A DNA stretch of 64,000 nt, from assembly GCF_001723175.1 (NCBI RefSeq), contig NC_064654.1, positions 1,550,001 through 1,614,000 of the forward strand, written 5' to 3'. The DNA comes from Penicillium oxalicum. Its lineage: Eukaryota; Ascomycota; Eurotiomycetes; Eurotiales; Aspergillaceae. Shown piece after piece: positions 1 through 10,679 of the stretch (position 1 is the first letter of the stretch; each line of letters starts with the position of its first letter). The notes beneath the pieces were generated by a model. The model did no database searches. It was not told where the DNA came from and saw nothing but the letters and a program-made list of their open reading frames with translations. The position numbers and the translations under genes are program-made.

Positions 1-460
1 ACGCTTATTTTGTTCGGATTCGAGACGCTCTTATTCGAGCCTCTCTTTTTCAAGGCGTTCGCGCTCTTTAACCTCGCGACGCTCTAACTCTTCTAACTAG
101 CGACTTCCTTAAAGTCTCGAGCGATAAAATCGCTAGCACGTTTTTGTAATAAACGTTTCTGCTTTCGGAGCTAAAGAAGCTTAGCTAGGATAGCCTCCTC
201 CTCCTCCTTAATTTGATTTTAAGACTTAACTAAACGACGCTACTCCGTATTAGTAAACGAAGGAGACGGTATTATATACTTTATACTACCGCTAGCGCGT
301 ACGTAGTTACTATAGCGATCAGAATAATTAGCGCGAATATATACTCGTTTTAAGCGAACGTAACGTTCACAAGGAATTACAGATTAAAAACCTTCGTCTT
401 CGATATAACGAGTTAAAGCGTTCTTACGAACAGAAGCCTTAGAAGATATAGTTAGTAGAA
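1..460 (-). pseudogene. Antisense ORF of copy A (Cys-rich plus coiled coil), partial
   Basis: On the minus strand this stretch reads, through RIP stops, as the same protein found antisense in copy B: a short basic start, a motif that reads as C-x2-C-x-R-x-K before RIP, a second CxxC-like pair, then a long Glu/Lys/Arg/Leu-rich segment typical of a coiled coil (RASDFIARDFKEV is legible). The carboxyl part continues off the left edge. Its function is unknown; the paired cysteines suggest zinc binding, but this is inference. The frame matches copy B over its whole length, which supports coding rather than chance. Confidence 0.6.
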
Positions 461-551
461 TAGGCTATAAGAAAAGAAATAGGAGAAAACAGAAAAATAG
501 TAAATAAACCTAAGGGGACACTAACGCTTAAATCCTTTAAGGACAAAGGAC

Positions 552-565
552 AGGGAAGGAGGGGA
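552..565 (+). other. Polypurine tract of copy A
   Basis: Uninterrupted 14-base purine run just before the LTR. It is the expected plus-strand primer of reverse transcription and sets the element's orientation as +. Confidence 0.7.
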
Positions 566-568
566 TAA

Positions 569-1292
569 TATTACGGACCTTAAAGAAGCGCGGGGGCCGT
601 AGTTATTTAAGTAACGACTAAGGCTAATTATTCTACGGATACTAGGAATAGCGTTATTACGTGCGTTTCGGTATACTTAGGCGTGCCCGAGGGACCCGAG
701 GAGGAGACATTAGGGCAGGCGCTAGAAGTAGCCTATAGCTAACCGACATAAACGATACCCTCTTACTCTATAAGACGGTTAGCGCGCATAGGAAACGGCC
801 GCTATTTTACTAGCAGAATTACTATAATGAAGAGTAAACGCACGTGACTATATCCTATCGGTAATAGGATAGACTTATCGTGATAAGTCCTAGCGTATTA
901 GTAATAAGTCTCGACTTATTAGTGATAGGAAGGACTAGATATATAAGGACACTCTTTTTAGTATTATATATTTAGTTCTTCGCGATTAATTGTATATTAT
1001 TACTTAGTTACTACCTTAAAGCACTTTGCACTCCACGGTTTAACTCTAAGATAAACCTAACCTATAGGTAGGGGATTCACTTAGTAGTAACACTTAGTAA
1101 TTGACCTACTTAGCGCGCACCTCTGGCACGTCTTACAAGATACTCGATAGGATCCAACCCGTAGTAAGGCTTTGCGAAGTAACGGTACGATTGAGAGACT
1201 AGGTCTTGGGATTGGAAGTTAGGATAGCAGGCAAGTATCGGCCCAGGACGTTCTAACTTACGGTGACCATCGAGCACCGCGCACGCGTAACA
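569..1292 (+). repeat. LTR of chromovirus copy A (724 bp)
   Basis: Starts TATTACGG (ancestral TGTTACGG) and ends GCGTAACA, giving the short inverted ends TGTTAC/GTAACA. Four further copies of this LTR start occur in the window (43385, 56563, 60605 stub, 60632). It holds short repeated blocks such as GATAGGATAGACTTATC and a conserved ATATATAAGGACACTC stretch near 940 that could be a TATA region. Confidence 0.93.
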
Positions 1293-1874
1293 GATAAGAG
1301 ATTTTAGCTACGATAAATTTATTAATATCTCTCTCCTTTTCTTCTTCTTGCTCTTCTATTCTTTAGGCGTAGCGGGCTTCCTAAATAGGCTATTAGCGGC
1401 ACTATTTTTCGTCCTAGGAATATACTTTATATCAAAATCGAAGAGCCGAATCTAAGTAAGCTATCGCGTTACTAAGGCCCTAGGTAAGTCTGAAGCTAGT
1501 CGATTTAACTACGCAACTAGTATATTAGTATTAGTTTCTAATATAAACCTTACCCCGTATAGCTAATACTATAGCTTTTTGAACGCCTTTATCACTCCTC
1601 GATATTCTAATTTTCTAGTATCGTACATTTACTCTGATTTAGACTAAACCCCTAACTCGTATCATGCTACTCGTCGTACCCCTTCTCTTTTCTGTATTAA
1701 AACGGTACCCTATCCTATTTTAACGCGTCTACTGCAAGCGTTAGGTCTAACAGATTCTAGCTATAATCGACTAGTATAACCGCCGGAAAACTATATAGTA
1801 TCTCCTTGATCTTCTTAAAGGTATTCTGTTTATTATTACCCTAATCGAATATCGTATCCTTCCGTAATATCGTA
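1293..1874 (-). pseudogene. Element E RNase H fragment (between insertions A and D)
   Basis: The minus strand reads as the end of a gypsy RNase H domain. Legible pieces include a segment matching the usual L..FDFDIKYIP close to the N-S-A-A-D motif, around 1330-1440, with TGG codons turned to TAG. It continues the reverse transcriptase found in the same orientation right of element D (9256 onward), so D split one gene. The integrase and 3' LTR of E must lie beyond copy A, outside the window. Damage is heavy: many TAG/TAA stops and no usable start. Confidence 0.75.
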
Positions 1875-2030
1875 TAAGATCCCGGAAGGGTAGTCACGTG
1901 AGTCATGACTCACGTGAGTACCCCCGTTCGGCCCCGTATAGCCCCGTGACTGTCCTTATAGACCCGATTTTTAAGAGATACTATAGAGATACTCTCCAAA
2001 AATCAACCTTTCTTTACTCTTCGAATCATA
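1875..2030 (+). repeat. 5' LTR of element D (156 bp)
   Basis: Begins TAAGATCCCGG (ancestral TGAGATCCCGG) and ends CGAATCATA (ancestral ATCACA), so it is a TG...CA LTR. It contains a perfect 22 bp palindrome at 1895-1916. Very short for a gypsy LTR. Confidence 0.9.
1895..1916. promoter_or_regulatory. 22 bp perfect palindrome in D-family LTR: two CACGTG E-boxes flanking AP-1/Gcn4-like sites
   Basis: Reads identically on both strands. The ends are CACGTG; the centre holds TGAGTCA and TGACTCA. CACGTG is the bHLH E-box, and TGA(C/G)TCA is the bZIP site used by Gcn4/CPC1-type factors. It sits about 20 bp inside the LTR, in its U3 side. It is perfect again in the solo LTR (31075-31096); in the 3' LTR (from about 9122) the left arm has lost bases. 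A regulatory role is inferred. Confidence 0.6.
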
Positions 2031-2299
2031 TCTGTAGCAAACCCTTAAAAGGAGGCGCCTTCTACGGCCCTCCCGGAGGGGGGACCCCTTCCGAAAGGAA
2101 GCGCGAAGCCCTATATACTTCTCCTCCCTCCTCCCTAATCCTTACAAAAATAAGCACTCGTGAGAAGGAAGGCAACCCTTATCTAAAGGACTCACGAACG
2201 AAGATAATAAGGGACCGGCTTAGGGGGGACCTCGTGAACCCTCGAAAAACGGTCCCGGGGGGAGGGCGTTTACCCCCGATATAGCCCTTACGGCCCCGC

Positions 2300-3660
2300 C
2301 TCTCCTCCTACGTTACCGATCCGCTATAATACCCGAGGACCTCGGTTACTAGCAGACCCTTACTACCTTCTTAGAAGAGTCCGGACACCCCTATACGGCT
2401 CCTTACGGACCCTTATACCTAGGAATAACTATAAGAAAGGAAACCCCTATAGGTATAAGAGGCTACTATTCACGATACTCCCTGTATTCTCCTTAATCCT
2501 TCCTATTTCTAATAGATACTACTCTCGACTTACGGACCTGCCTCCGCGGACCCTCTCCCGCGAGAGGAACGCCTAAATACTCCTGAAACCGACTAGGCCC
2601 TCTCCTTCTTGCCTCCGATCGTGGCTAAAGCCTACCGAACGTAGCTTCGAAACTATATCCCGGACGACTACGCTAAGGCCGTAGGATATTAAGACTACCC
2701 CTTAGTGTCTACCTATAATATAACAGAACGGTACCTAGGCGTAGTCGAATACCTCCTCTTCCTCCCGGGCGGCGCCCGCTACTACCCCGGAGGAGACCGA
2801 CTAAACTAGCTCTTCTCCGTCTCCGGTAGTTAGCTTAAATCTCCTAGAGATCCGCAAGGTCTTAATAAAAAAGGTGCCTAGTATCCGTCCCTACTCGGGA
2901 ACGATCGCCTAAGACGCTCGCGTATACTGCGCGATTACGAAAGGTTCTTCTATAAGGTCTCGTACCTCGTAGGCGCAGGAATTCCGGACACCGACAAAAT
3001 TATCTACGCCTAAGGGTCCCTAAGGCGAGCTAAGAAGGTATAGAATACCTATCGCTAATAGATCGTTAACTAGTACGCGGAACCGATTAAGACCTAGGAA
3101 GGTTATCGCGCCTAGATCCTTCGGGAATTTTCCGAATACCTTAGCCCTAAAAGCGCTAGGATCGCTTCGCTAATATATATTAAGGATCCCTTACTTTCGC
3201 CGAATACGCTATAAATCTGTAGTAAGTAGCTATTAATACCGAGGTGCCTTCTAGAAGAAGTCGTTATCTAATACCTCCGAAAGGGTACGAAAGCTACCCT
3301 CTAGAAGAAGTAGGCTAAGGATCGCGAATACCCGACTACTCTCCGAGCCGTATCGACCGCTTTATCTAGTATAAGAGGGGAGAAATAATCTCCGGTTAGA
3401 TCGAAAACTACTCCCCTCTAAGGCTAGAGACGCTAATAGCGATTTCCGGATAAACGCTATAGCTGGCGGTCGCGATAGCTCGAGTACGGCCCCGCGAGGG
3501 AAGGTACGTATACGGGCCCCTATAAAATACTATATATACGGGAAGCTAGGTTATATCAAGAGAGACTGCCCTAAGGGAGTCCTTTATAGCAAAAAAAATA
3601 AGCGGCTAGACGAATTAGAGGCCTTCGCTAGCTAGCTCCGAGCCGCCTCTTGTGCCCCTA
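2300..3660 (+). pseudogene. Element D gag (nucleocapsid knuckle at 3528-3569)
   Basis: Capsid-like coding sequence on + broken by many TAG/TAA codons. The carboxyl end holds the zinc knuckle with the spacing C-x2-C-x4-H-x4-C: codons at 3528, 3537, 3552 and 3567 now read Tyr, Tyr, Tyr and Cys, followed by P-K, with GKLG and IKRD intact between them. The first three ligands were lost by TGC/CAC-type to TAC/TAT changes, exactly what RIP makes. No credible start codon remains. Gag would package the element's RNA in cytoplasmic particles. Confidence 0.75.
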
Positions 3661-3699
3661 CTTCTAGGACCTAACCCCTCGAACCTAACGCACACGAAG

Positions 3700-6600
3700 C
3701 CTCCCTGCTCGCTATCTATCTAAGCGGGTCTCCTACTCTATTAGGCCCGAGTTAGCCCTCGGGAAGTACTAATACCGCGCCCTCTTAGACTCCGGTTCCT
3801 CCTATACGTTTATCTCCTCTCGAGCTATAATATTACTAAGAGGATCCGTTCGCCTAAAGAAGCCTCCGGACGCCCTCTAGGTAAGGCTACCCGATAGGCG
3901 GTCCCTATATATAGAAGGACGCGCTCGCGTCCTGCTAAAAATAGGGATATAGACCGGAAGCGTGAAGGCCTAGATCCTAGATATACCTAACCTTAAGATT
4001 CTTAGTCGGGACTTTCTGAAGTAATAGAACCCGACTATTAATTAGGTTAGCTCTCGGCTAACTATCCGTGATTACTAGCGAATATACCTTATCGAACCTT
4101 ACGAGGCTCGACCTAATCACGAACTCGAAGAAGCGGGTATCTTCCTAATATCGTCTAAATAGATATATAAGTAAATACGCAAGAAAGACGAGGGCACCCT
4201 TATAATCTCTATTAGGGCTCCTCGAGATAACTCCCCTCCTCTAGAGGCTCCTATCTTATACCCGGATCCGGATCCGGACCCTTATAGGAAATATAGGAAG
4301 ATTATCCGCGAAACTCCCTAATACCTTGCCTCCGGAAAGGGAGATCTAGTATAATATTAATACTAGCGACGCGAAGCCCGTGAATATCTATCCTATTCTC
4401 TCTCTAAAGAGAAACTAGACGAATAGATACGCTAAGTCGATCTCCTCTTAAAGAAGGGACTAATCCGCCCTTTAGCTAGCCCTAGGGTTTCTAGTCCTAT
4501 TCGCCCCTAAGTCTAATAGTAAGTAGAGGATATATATCGATTACTATGCCCTAAAACCTAACTAAGAAGAACGGGTATCCGTTGCCCCGGATCTAAGACC
4601 TTCTCGACTAAATCGGGAGCGTATAGGTCCTAACGAAGATCGACTCGCGTCTAGATTCTAGTAAGTACGCCTAACCGACCGCGTAGTGCCTAAAACTACC
4701 TTTAATACTATCTAGGGAAAATATAAGTAGCTTGCGATGCCCTTTAGTCTTTATAACGCCCCCGTAACCTTCTAGACGGTTATAAACGAGGCCCTTTAGC
4801 CCTACCTTAGTAAGTTCGTAGTCGTATACCTCGATGATATCCTTATCTTCTCGGATAGTATAGAAGAGTATTACGAGCTTAAAAAGGTACTCGAGATCCT
4901 CGAGAGGGAACGACTGATCGTCTAACTAGGGAAGTGCGAGATTATAACTAACGAACTAGAATTCTGCGGATATATCGTCGGGAATAGGAGCGTATAGCTA
5001 TATACGGCTAAGATCGATATTATCCGTACGTAGCTATAACCTTAGAACGTGTACGAGCTACGATAGTTCCTCGGCCTCGCGATATACTATCGGCGGTTTA
5101 TCTACGGGTTCGCGGAGATATACGTGCCCCTACACGAACTCCTAAAAGAATCGGACGCTAAGCTCCGGAAGCTTAAGTTCCGCCCTATCCGTAGAATATA
5201 GCTTATAAGGCTGCCTTCCGAAAGCTAAAGAAGAAGTTATCGGAAGCCCCCGTTCTCTTATAACCGATCTTACGTAGCTATTTACTATCGAGACCGATAC
5301 TTCTAATAGGCGATCGGCCTAGTCCTACTCTAGAAGGACTAGAAGAGGCACTCTACCCTATCGTATACGACGGGCGGAAGCTTATAGGCGCCGAGCTTAA
5401 CTACCCGGTGCACGAGAAGGAGTTACTAGCTATTAAAGAGGCCCTACTTTAGGATAAATATATTAATAACGGAACCTAAACGGAAATCGTAACGGACTAC
5501 GCTAGCCTATAGTACCTATAGACGACTTTACCTATAGTAAGCGCCTCGCCCGCTAGGTTAGCGAATTTTAGGAGTATAATCTCAAGATCCGATACCGTCC
5601 GGGCACTAAAGCTATCGTGCCGACGCCTTAAGCCGACGACCGGATTTTATTAAAAGGTTACCTACTAACGTTACACGAGATCGACCTATATAGAAGGCCG
5701 CCCTAAGCTGTAAACGTAACTATTTAAAAGGTAGCCGAGGATAAATAGTTAGCCGCGACCGTTAACTTCTTAGATACGGGAGTGCTTCCTGATAATAAGC
5801 TCCTGTCTAAGGTAGTAACTCGATACTCGGATCACCTCTCTATATAAGACCGGGAAGACGCTAACGACCGCTAACTAACCTTTACGTATAAAGATAGCCT
5901 AAAAGTACCCTACCTAGAACCGGTGTTTAGGGGTGATCTAGTTAATAAGATATACTTATAATACGGATATCTAGGTAGCTAGGCCTAAACGGTATCCTAA
6001 GACCGAGAGCTTAGTAGCCCTAGATAAGAGCGGATATAGAGACCGCGGCACGTAGTACCCTTAGTACTAGGTTTCTTAGGGATTAAAGAAGGCCCTAGAA
6101 CGGAAACGGCCTACTACCTAGTAACTAAAGGGATTAGGCCTTTCTAGAGATAGGGGATCGACCTTATTAGACGACTACCGATAATACCGAACGGCAATAG
6201 ATAGATTTTATAGCAATCGACTACGCGACTGGATAGCCGATAGCTAAGGCCGTCCCGGAAGCTACGGAAGAAGCGCTTAGGACCTTCCTCTACGAGGAAA
6301 TCTTTATAAATTACGGAGCGCTACTCGAGATCCTCTCCGATAATAGTTTAAACCTCTTTCGGGTACGGTTAGCTACTACCTAAACCTACTAAAAACTCGG
6401 TACCGGCTACTACTACCCCCTACTACCCCGTACGAATAGGAAAGTAGAAAATCTTAACGGTCTACTCAGCCGTATATTAACAAAGTACCTTATAGGAAAG
6501 CTAACGAAGGCGTAGGACCTATATCTAGCGTAGGCGACCCTAGCTATACGGGTCCGGGAATACGCGGTAACTAGGTATAGCCTATTCTTTCTAGTTTATA

Positions 6601-7430
6601 GGGTCTACCCCCGCTTACTAGGTAACGACCTAACAAAAGAACCCTTAGTATTCGCAGGACGGACTAAAGAGCTCTAGGACGTAAGCGACGCCCGCACTAA
6701 AGCGAATAAACTACTACTATCCCGAGCGATCCGGACTAATAGGATTAGGGATAGCTAGGTAACAAGATAAGCTTCGAAAAGGGAGATTAGGTCCTCGTTC
6801 GGAACGAATTAGTGCAGAAATTCGAGAGCAAGTAGTTCGGACCTTTTAAAGTCCTTACGGTATATCTACTTAGTATATATACACTAGAAGAACCGAACGG
6901 ACGGGTCCTAAAGAACCTAATTAATAGTTCGCGGCTAGTCAGAGCTAACGTAAAGGACCCGGGAGCCCTATAGATATTATAGGCGGCATAAGTAGCACTC
7001 CGGAGATAGGGGATCCGACTAAGACGACCCCGAGAGCTACTAAAAATCATCGAACAGGATAATACTCCCCCTACGTATAGGGACTTATCTACCTTTACGA
7101 AGGAAGAATAGAATTAATTCCTAACGGACCGGGCTAACAGTATACGCCCGAGCAAAGTAGGGGAGGAGAACGTTATAACAGAAGCCCTCGATCGGAGCCG
7201 TAAACGTATTAATAGGGAAAACAGAAAGACTAAGAAACGCGCGATAGACTAGGAGGAGCTCTAAGCACCTATATCTAGGGACGAGCTCTAGGACACGGAC
7301 TCGTTAGGATCTAGTAGACTACTACTAGGGGACGTTCGGAATAGCTAGGACGCTAACTAAGACGAACGGATTTATTTAACGGACCTCTCGCTATCGTAGT
7401 CCCTACGAGGTACTAATACTAATAAAGTAT
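3700..7430 (+). pseudogene. Element D pol (protease, RT, RNase H, integrase)
   Basis: Protease: LLDSGSSYTFIS near 3782-3817, catalytic D-S-G intact. Reverse transcriptase: about 4400-5050, catalytic YLDD intact at 4827-4838 followed by ILIFS. RNase H: about 5150-5700. Integrase: about 6000-6500, first catalytic Asp in DFIAIDYATG near 6204-6233, second in EILSDN near 6326-6343, Glu in KVENLNG near 6442. A carboxyl tail (LVRNE, GPFKVLTVY) near 6790-6860 resembles the segment that follows integrase in fungal gypsy elements. No chromodomain was recognised. Stops are almost all TAG or TAA from RIP, so it cannot be translated as it stands. Confidence 0.85.
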
Positions 7431-7478
7431 ATCGAATTTAACTACCTATACTAACGCCGAAAGCACACGAAAAGGAGA

Positions 7479-8900
7479 TTACTTCCCTAAACGCTTCTTA
7501 ATAGAGACGAACGGGTTATCGTCGCTATTATTATTATTATCGTTATTATCGTTATCGTTATCCTCGAGCTTAATCTGCCTATTCTCGACTAGGTACGCCT
7601 CTAGGATCTCGAGATCGCTCTCTAAAGCCGCGATTATCTCCGGAATCGCCTTATAGGCCTCTAACGCGACTGTAAAGTCGTTCTTGTTATAAACCTAAGG
7701 ATCCTTTAGGGGACTAGATAGCCACGAATTCTTAAAGAAGCTATTATCCTTAGCCTTACCCTTGCCCTTATCCTTCCCCTTCTTAGGCTTATTATCCTAG
7801 CCCTTCTTCTTTTTAGAGCTACCCTCGCCGCTATTATTATAGGCCCGCTTCTTACCCTTTAGATCGCGCTACTAAAGGTTAGCTAAGGAGATCGGGAATA
7901 AACGAAGGGGAATATACCTTTTTATCCTTAACTAGTATATAGGAGGAATATATCTTATTATAATATTCCTATACCTAAGGGTCGAGGAGCTTATCCCTCT
8001 GTAAGGAGTACTAGGACGCGTTACTATTAAATTAGTAATTTCTATAGCCTCTGGCCCCTAACGGACCCTCTCGCTTAGTCCCGAAAACGCGATAGGAATC
8101 GAACGGACTATTTAGGTTGCTATATAACTAGTATTCCTTACCGTTAGGAGCCTGTTTACCGACCTATTAGGTAAAGGCTACCCGAACCTTCGTGAGGGTA
8201 CCGTAATCCTTCGGGTTATCGTTCCTCTAGTCTACGTCTCGGACTCGTAAGCTATTCGTCTAGAAGTCCTTCGTATAGTTAGTCTTAAACTAACTCCCTA
8301 GAGGATTACTATAGGTATCTAAGCCCGTCTATAGCCTATTAGTCTGCGCGGCATTCGGATCGAAGTCCTTCTTGCGCGTATACGCGAAAATCTAGGCCGG
8401 AGTGTACTTTACCGCGACGGCCCCTTCCTTGTTACCGGAGCTATCCGCGACTAAGCGGTCTAGACCTAACGCTCGATAGAGCTACTAAGGGAAGGCTTAG
8501 GAGAAGACGATAGAATAGGAGCACGAGACTCTGAAAACTCCTATCGCTTATAAGCTAGTCCTTAGATTACCGAGGGCTCGATAGAGCGTCCGGCACAGGA
8601 AGTTTAAGGACGAGAGGAGACAAAGGGGCAGGAGCGAACTTAGCAGGAGGATTAACTACTAGCTTAGAAAGAGGATAAGGAGGAACTAAAGACCTATTAG
8701 CTACTTAAGGGTCTAGTTCGGACTCGGAGTGAGCTACCCGGCCTAGGAAAAAGTCTTAGAATATACGGGATAACCTAGATAGTGTTAGAAGGGATAAGGA
8801 AGAAAGATAAAGAGAAGAAGAAGCGATCGAGGGGATTTACCTGTATTTGTAGCGGGGGATCCTTTGTTCCCCCGGACTACCCTGATAGGAGCTTTTAGCG
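7479..8900 (-). pseudogene. Antisense ORF of element D, unknown function
   Basis: Read right to left this is one frame of about 450 codons interrupted almost only by TAG where Trp or Gln would fit; it ends in a true TAA at 7479-7481. Visible features: a Pro/Ser-rich start (about 8600-8850), an aromatic-rich middle (TKDF, NSLRVRDVD, YGTLTKVRVAFT around 8150-8290), a Lys-rich patch resembling a nuclear localisation signal (KKKKG, KGKDKGKGKAK at about 7760-7820), a Leu/Glu helix, an Asp/Asn run (about 7515-7560) and the end KKRLGK. It faces pol and lies between pol and the 3' LTR, so it would need its own promoter. I do not recognise the family. The start codon is uncertain. Confidence 0.6.
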
Positions 8901-9102
8901 ACTATTAGCCGTATACGGTAGTTATAAGTAGCCGAAAATGATATTGCACCTTTTCCTTTGTTAAACCCCTACCATTTTACTTTACCGTGTATATATAAAC
9001 GCACCAAGGCGGGAACCTGCGGATATAACCGAACGGAGTAGTAGTGAGCTTAGGCTGAGTTACCCTAAAGCTCGGGGCGAGTTTAGTCTAAGTAGGGGAG
9101 GA

Positions 9103-9255
9103 TGAGATCCCGGAAGGGTGGTTACGTAGTCATGACTCACGTGAGTACCCCCGTTCGGCCCCGTATAGCCCCGTGACTATCCTTACAGACCCGATTTTTA
9201 AGAGATACTGTAGAGATACTCCAAAAATCAACCTTTCTTTACTCTTCGAATCACA
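9103..9255 (+). repeat. 3' LTR of element D (153 bp)
   Basis: TGAGATCCCGG...CGAATCACA, preceded by a purine-rich run. It differs from the 5' LTR at few sites, including small deletions in the palindrome's left arm. Followed by CGTA, the presumed 4 bp target duplication. Confidence 0.9.
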
Positions 9256-9299
9256 CGTATATAACGGCGCTATAATATACTAAAAATCCTTTACTAGAA

Positions 9300-10500
9300 T
9301 TCGAAAGTAGACCGCAAGACTAACAAAAGAGCGTACCTTATCGCGATTAATAGGGACCGGCTAGTCGGCTAACTTAGAAATTTTCCGCTTATTAGGTCTG
9401 CGCCCGTTAGAATCGTATACCTAGCCTATAATTTTAAGGCCGGATATTACAAGTTGCGATTTTTCTGCAGAAACTCTCGCTCCCGCAAGTTCTAAAAGGT
9501 ATAGGGTCTTATCTAGATTTTGTATATATTCTAAGATAAACCTCCTAATCCCTAGTCTTATAAACTCGTTATTATACCGGGTCTTAGGTCCTTTAACCGG
9601 AATATTATCTATAAAAGGTTTAGTAATATATAGAATATTAGCTAGGATCTATATAACTACTCTTTAGAATTGCGGTATAGAATTCGAAGCCCCTTGCAAT
9701 AATATAGTCTGCCTTAGCAAACCGATCGGGGTCTAAATCGCCGTTATATTTCGATCGCGACTATCTAGAGTTATCTAGTTATACCCGGAAAATAGATTAA
9801 TAGCGGACGATATTACTATGCCTGAAAATTCTTTAACGAATTCGTCCGTATTAGGGGGTATATTCGTATCTCGTACTATTACTTTGTTGATATATATTAT
9901 AGTATTTACTATACAATATTTTTTATTCTTCTTGCGTACTAAAAACTAAGGATTTCGGTAGGGACTATCGCAATATTCTAGGACCCCTTTTTACAATCTT
10001 TCCTATAATATCTCTTTAACTACACCTTTTAGCGCTAGCGGGATTCGAAATCTAGGATACTACTAGGCCTTATACCGAATTGTCTTGATGCGTTATAGCG
10101 GTATTACTTCCGGGAAAATCAAAGATATATAGGACTAATCCTACGTAAAACAACCTTCTCTTTTAAATAGTATCTCGCGTAATAATCCTTTTTCTTTCGG
10201 TAGAAGATCCTTTCTAATTAATATTTTCTGCTCCCTTTTAGGTATCAGACGCGCACCTCTTGCGATCGTAGAGATCCGCGGTATTAGCAGATTATTAAAT
10301 TTACTTTTAATATTAGACGCGCGATATTTAGTAAAGTATTTCTTTTCGCAGATTTCCTTCTAATTTGTATAACTAGTTAGCACCGATCTATCGTTTTCGG
10401 TCGCGTTAACTAGTTTAATCTTGTCCGCTACTCTTTTAAACAAAGTATAAACCGGCACACCTATACCTATAGAGTTAGGGCTCGGATTCATAGTCAAAAG
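9300..10500 (-). pseudogene. Element E reverse transcriptase (FLDD type)
   Basis: In minus-strand reading order: an N-terminal palm segment (LFSGYN, ITLDSRDRN, TPIGLLRQT) at about 9690-9830, and the catalytic loop at about 9590-9625, now FIDN. In active relatives this loop is FLDD, so RIP removed one metal-binding Asp. The position upstream of RNase H at 1293-1874 fits RT then RNase H order once element D is removed. Confidence 0.75.
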
Positions 10501-10679
10501 ATGCCTTAGTTGTAGAAATCTTGTAGTAATATCCTACGGCTACCTGCGCGGAATCTTATGATTATAGCTAAATCTTAATTTATCTAAAATTTTTGATATC
10601 TTTCCGTCTCTTGTATTTTTAAATATTTTTAGTGCTTTTGTAGCGTTTTCAGAGGGCACTATCAAAACGTATAGTAAAT

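Larger units (their letters stand above)
1..1292 (+). mobile_element. Ty3/gypsy chromovirus copy A, 3' end (family A/B/C), RIP-mutated
   Basis: This is the distal end of an LTR retrotransposon whose body lies left of the window. The unit is the same as the 3' end of copy B (55985-57300), with scattered C-to-T and G-to-A differences. It ends in a complete 724 bp LTR preceded by a purine-rich tract (552-565), which places the coding strand on +. No pol sequence remains here; positions 1-460 read as an antisense frame (separate entry). The element sits inside element E, because E's RNase H sequence resumes directly after the LTR. The 5 bases after the LTR (GATAA) would be the target duplication, but its partner is outside the window. 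Confidence 0.9.
1875..9255 (+). mobile_element. Complete Ty3/gypsy element D (7.4 kb), RIP-mutated
   Basis: Bounded by LTRs of 156 and 153 bp and flanked by a 4 bp direct repeat CGTA (1871-1874 and 9256-9259). Reading + through RIP stops gives, in order, gag with zinc knuckle, protease (DSGSS), reverse transcriptase (YLDD), RNase H and integrase. Between pol and the 3' LTR lies a long antisense frame. A purine run (9094-9101) precedes the 3' LTR. It is inserted in the RNase H region of element E. A solo LTR of the same family sits at 31055-31208, also beside a 4 bp near-duplication. Confidence 0.92.

Noticed and set aside
1898..2284. 128-codon open frame on + starting in the D-family LTR
   Set aside because: It starts inside the LTR palindrome and runs into the untranslated leader; composition is Pro/Arg-rich by chance and the 3' copy of the LTR lacks the frame.
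6787..7050. 87-codon minus-strand open frame
   Set aside because: Opposite strand of the pol tail of element D, which has clear integrase-tail motifs on +; low complexity Ser/Arg.
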